14,162 nucleotides of DNA from an uncultured Collinsella sp. (lineage in GTDB: Bacteria; Actinomycetota; Coriobacteriia; Coriobacteriales; Coriobacteriaceae): NCBI GenBank assembly GCA_902496645.1, contig CABVBR010000041.1, forward strand, positions 1 through 14,162, read 5' to 3'. This document shows positions 14,074 through 14,162 of the stretch, piece by piece. The stretch's first letter is position 1. Each line of letters starts with the position of its first letter. A program made the position numbers and the translations under genes. The notes beneath the pieces were generated by a model. The model saw only the letters and a program-made list of their open reading frames with translations, was not told the origin of the DNA and made no database searches.

Positions 14074-14162
14074 TTACGCCTGAGCGTTGGCGAAGGCCTG
14101 CTTGGCGCCCTCGGCACGCACAACGGTGAGCGCGCTGACGACAAACTCCTCAAGACCTGCGA
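14074..14162 (-). CDS. C-terminal fragment of a gene upstream of uxaA (possibly tagaturonate reductase)
   Basis: The stop codon TAA is at 14076-14074. The visible 28 residues start AGLEEFVVSALTVVRA and end QAFANAQA; the rest is off the window. The pattern of a PGL-like turn, a helix and a G..AF near the end recalls the tail of mannitol-dehydrogenase-type tagaturonate/fructuronate reductases. A uxaB next to uxaA would make sense, since UxaB supplies altronate. With so few residues this is only a suggestion, and other genes of the pathway are possible. Confidence 0.5.
   Translation of the reverse strand, partial: AGLEEFVVSALTVVRAEGAKQAFANAQA

Noticed and set aside
1..14162. tRNA, rRNA, CRISPR, insertion sequence or phage genes
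   Set aside because: No cloverleaf, rRNA segment, regularly spaced repeat array, transposase or phage protein was seen on either strand.

Overview
The window is a GC-rich stretch of bacterial chromosome in which every supportable gene lies on the minus strand. In transcription order the genes run from the right edge to the left. The base composition, the Shine-Dalgarno-led genes, the GPH-type sugar symporter and the flavin reductase with an Fe-S cluster all suggest a gut Coriobacteriia-type actinobacterium such as Collinsella. That taxonomic call is inference; there is no rRNA or marker gene here to prove it.

Right side (about 14162-12440): the last 28 residues of an upstream gene (possibly tagaturonate reductase), then uxaA (altronate dehydratase), closed by a strong hairpin. 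These are steps of galacturonate catabolism toward 2-keto-3-deoxygluconate.

Middle (12440-5825): a 370-base regulatory spacer with three operator-like palindromes and a promoter. It is followed by a GPH-family symporter with its own terminator, a GH28 polygalacturonase, a pectin methylesterase fused to an alpha/beta-hydrolase, and an SGNH/GDSL esterase. Left-middle (5824-2260): a second promoter carrying the same operator pair, a GH105 unsaturated rhamnogalacturonyl hydrolase, an overlapping TIM-barrel sugar isomerase/epimerase-like gene, and a GltD-like FAD/Fe-S oxidoreductase ending in a terminator. Far left (2057-108): an old-yellow-enzyme/2,4-dienoyl-CoA-reductase-type Fe-S flavoprotein, then a 65-base near-palindrome at 34-98.

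Together genes 12128 to 3574 form a pectin/rhamnogalacturonan-oligosaccharide utilisation locus. None of the four carbohydrate-active proteins shows a signal peptide. The simplest model is that the symporter imports decorated oligogalacturonides, the two esterase proteins strip methyl and acetyl groups, GH28 and GH105 release saturated and unsaturated uronic acids, and UxaA (with the upstream gene) carries galacturonate on. The KduI/KduD, KdgK and KdgA functions and the regulator are not in the window.

The most distinctive signal is regulatory. Two separate promoters (before the symporter and before GH105) each carry two copies of a GGTGAACGTT-cored palindrome spaced exactly 40 bp centre to centre. 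In both, the upstream copy covers the putative -35 and the downstream copy covers the predicted transcription start. A fifth copy lies exactly 120 bp further upstream of the symporter pair.
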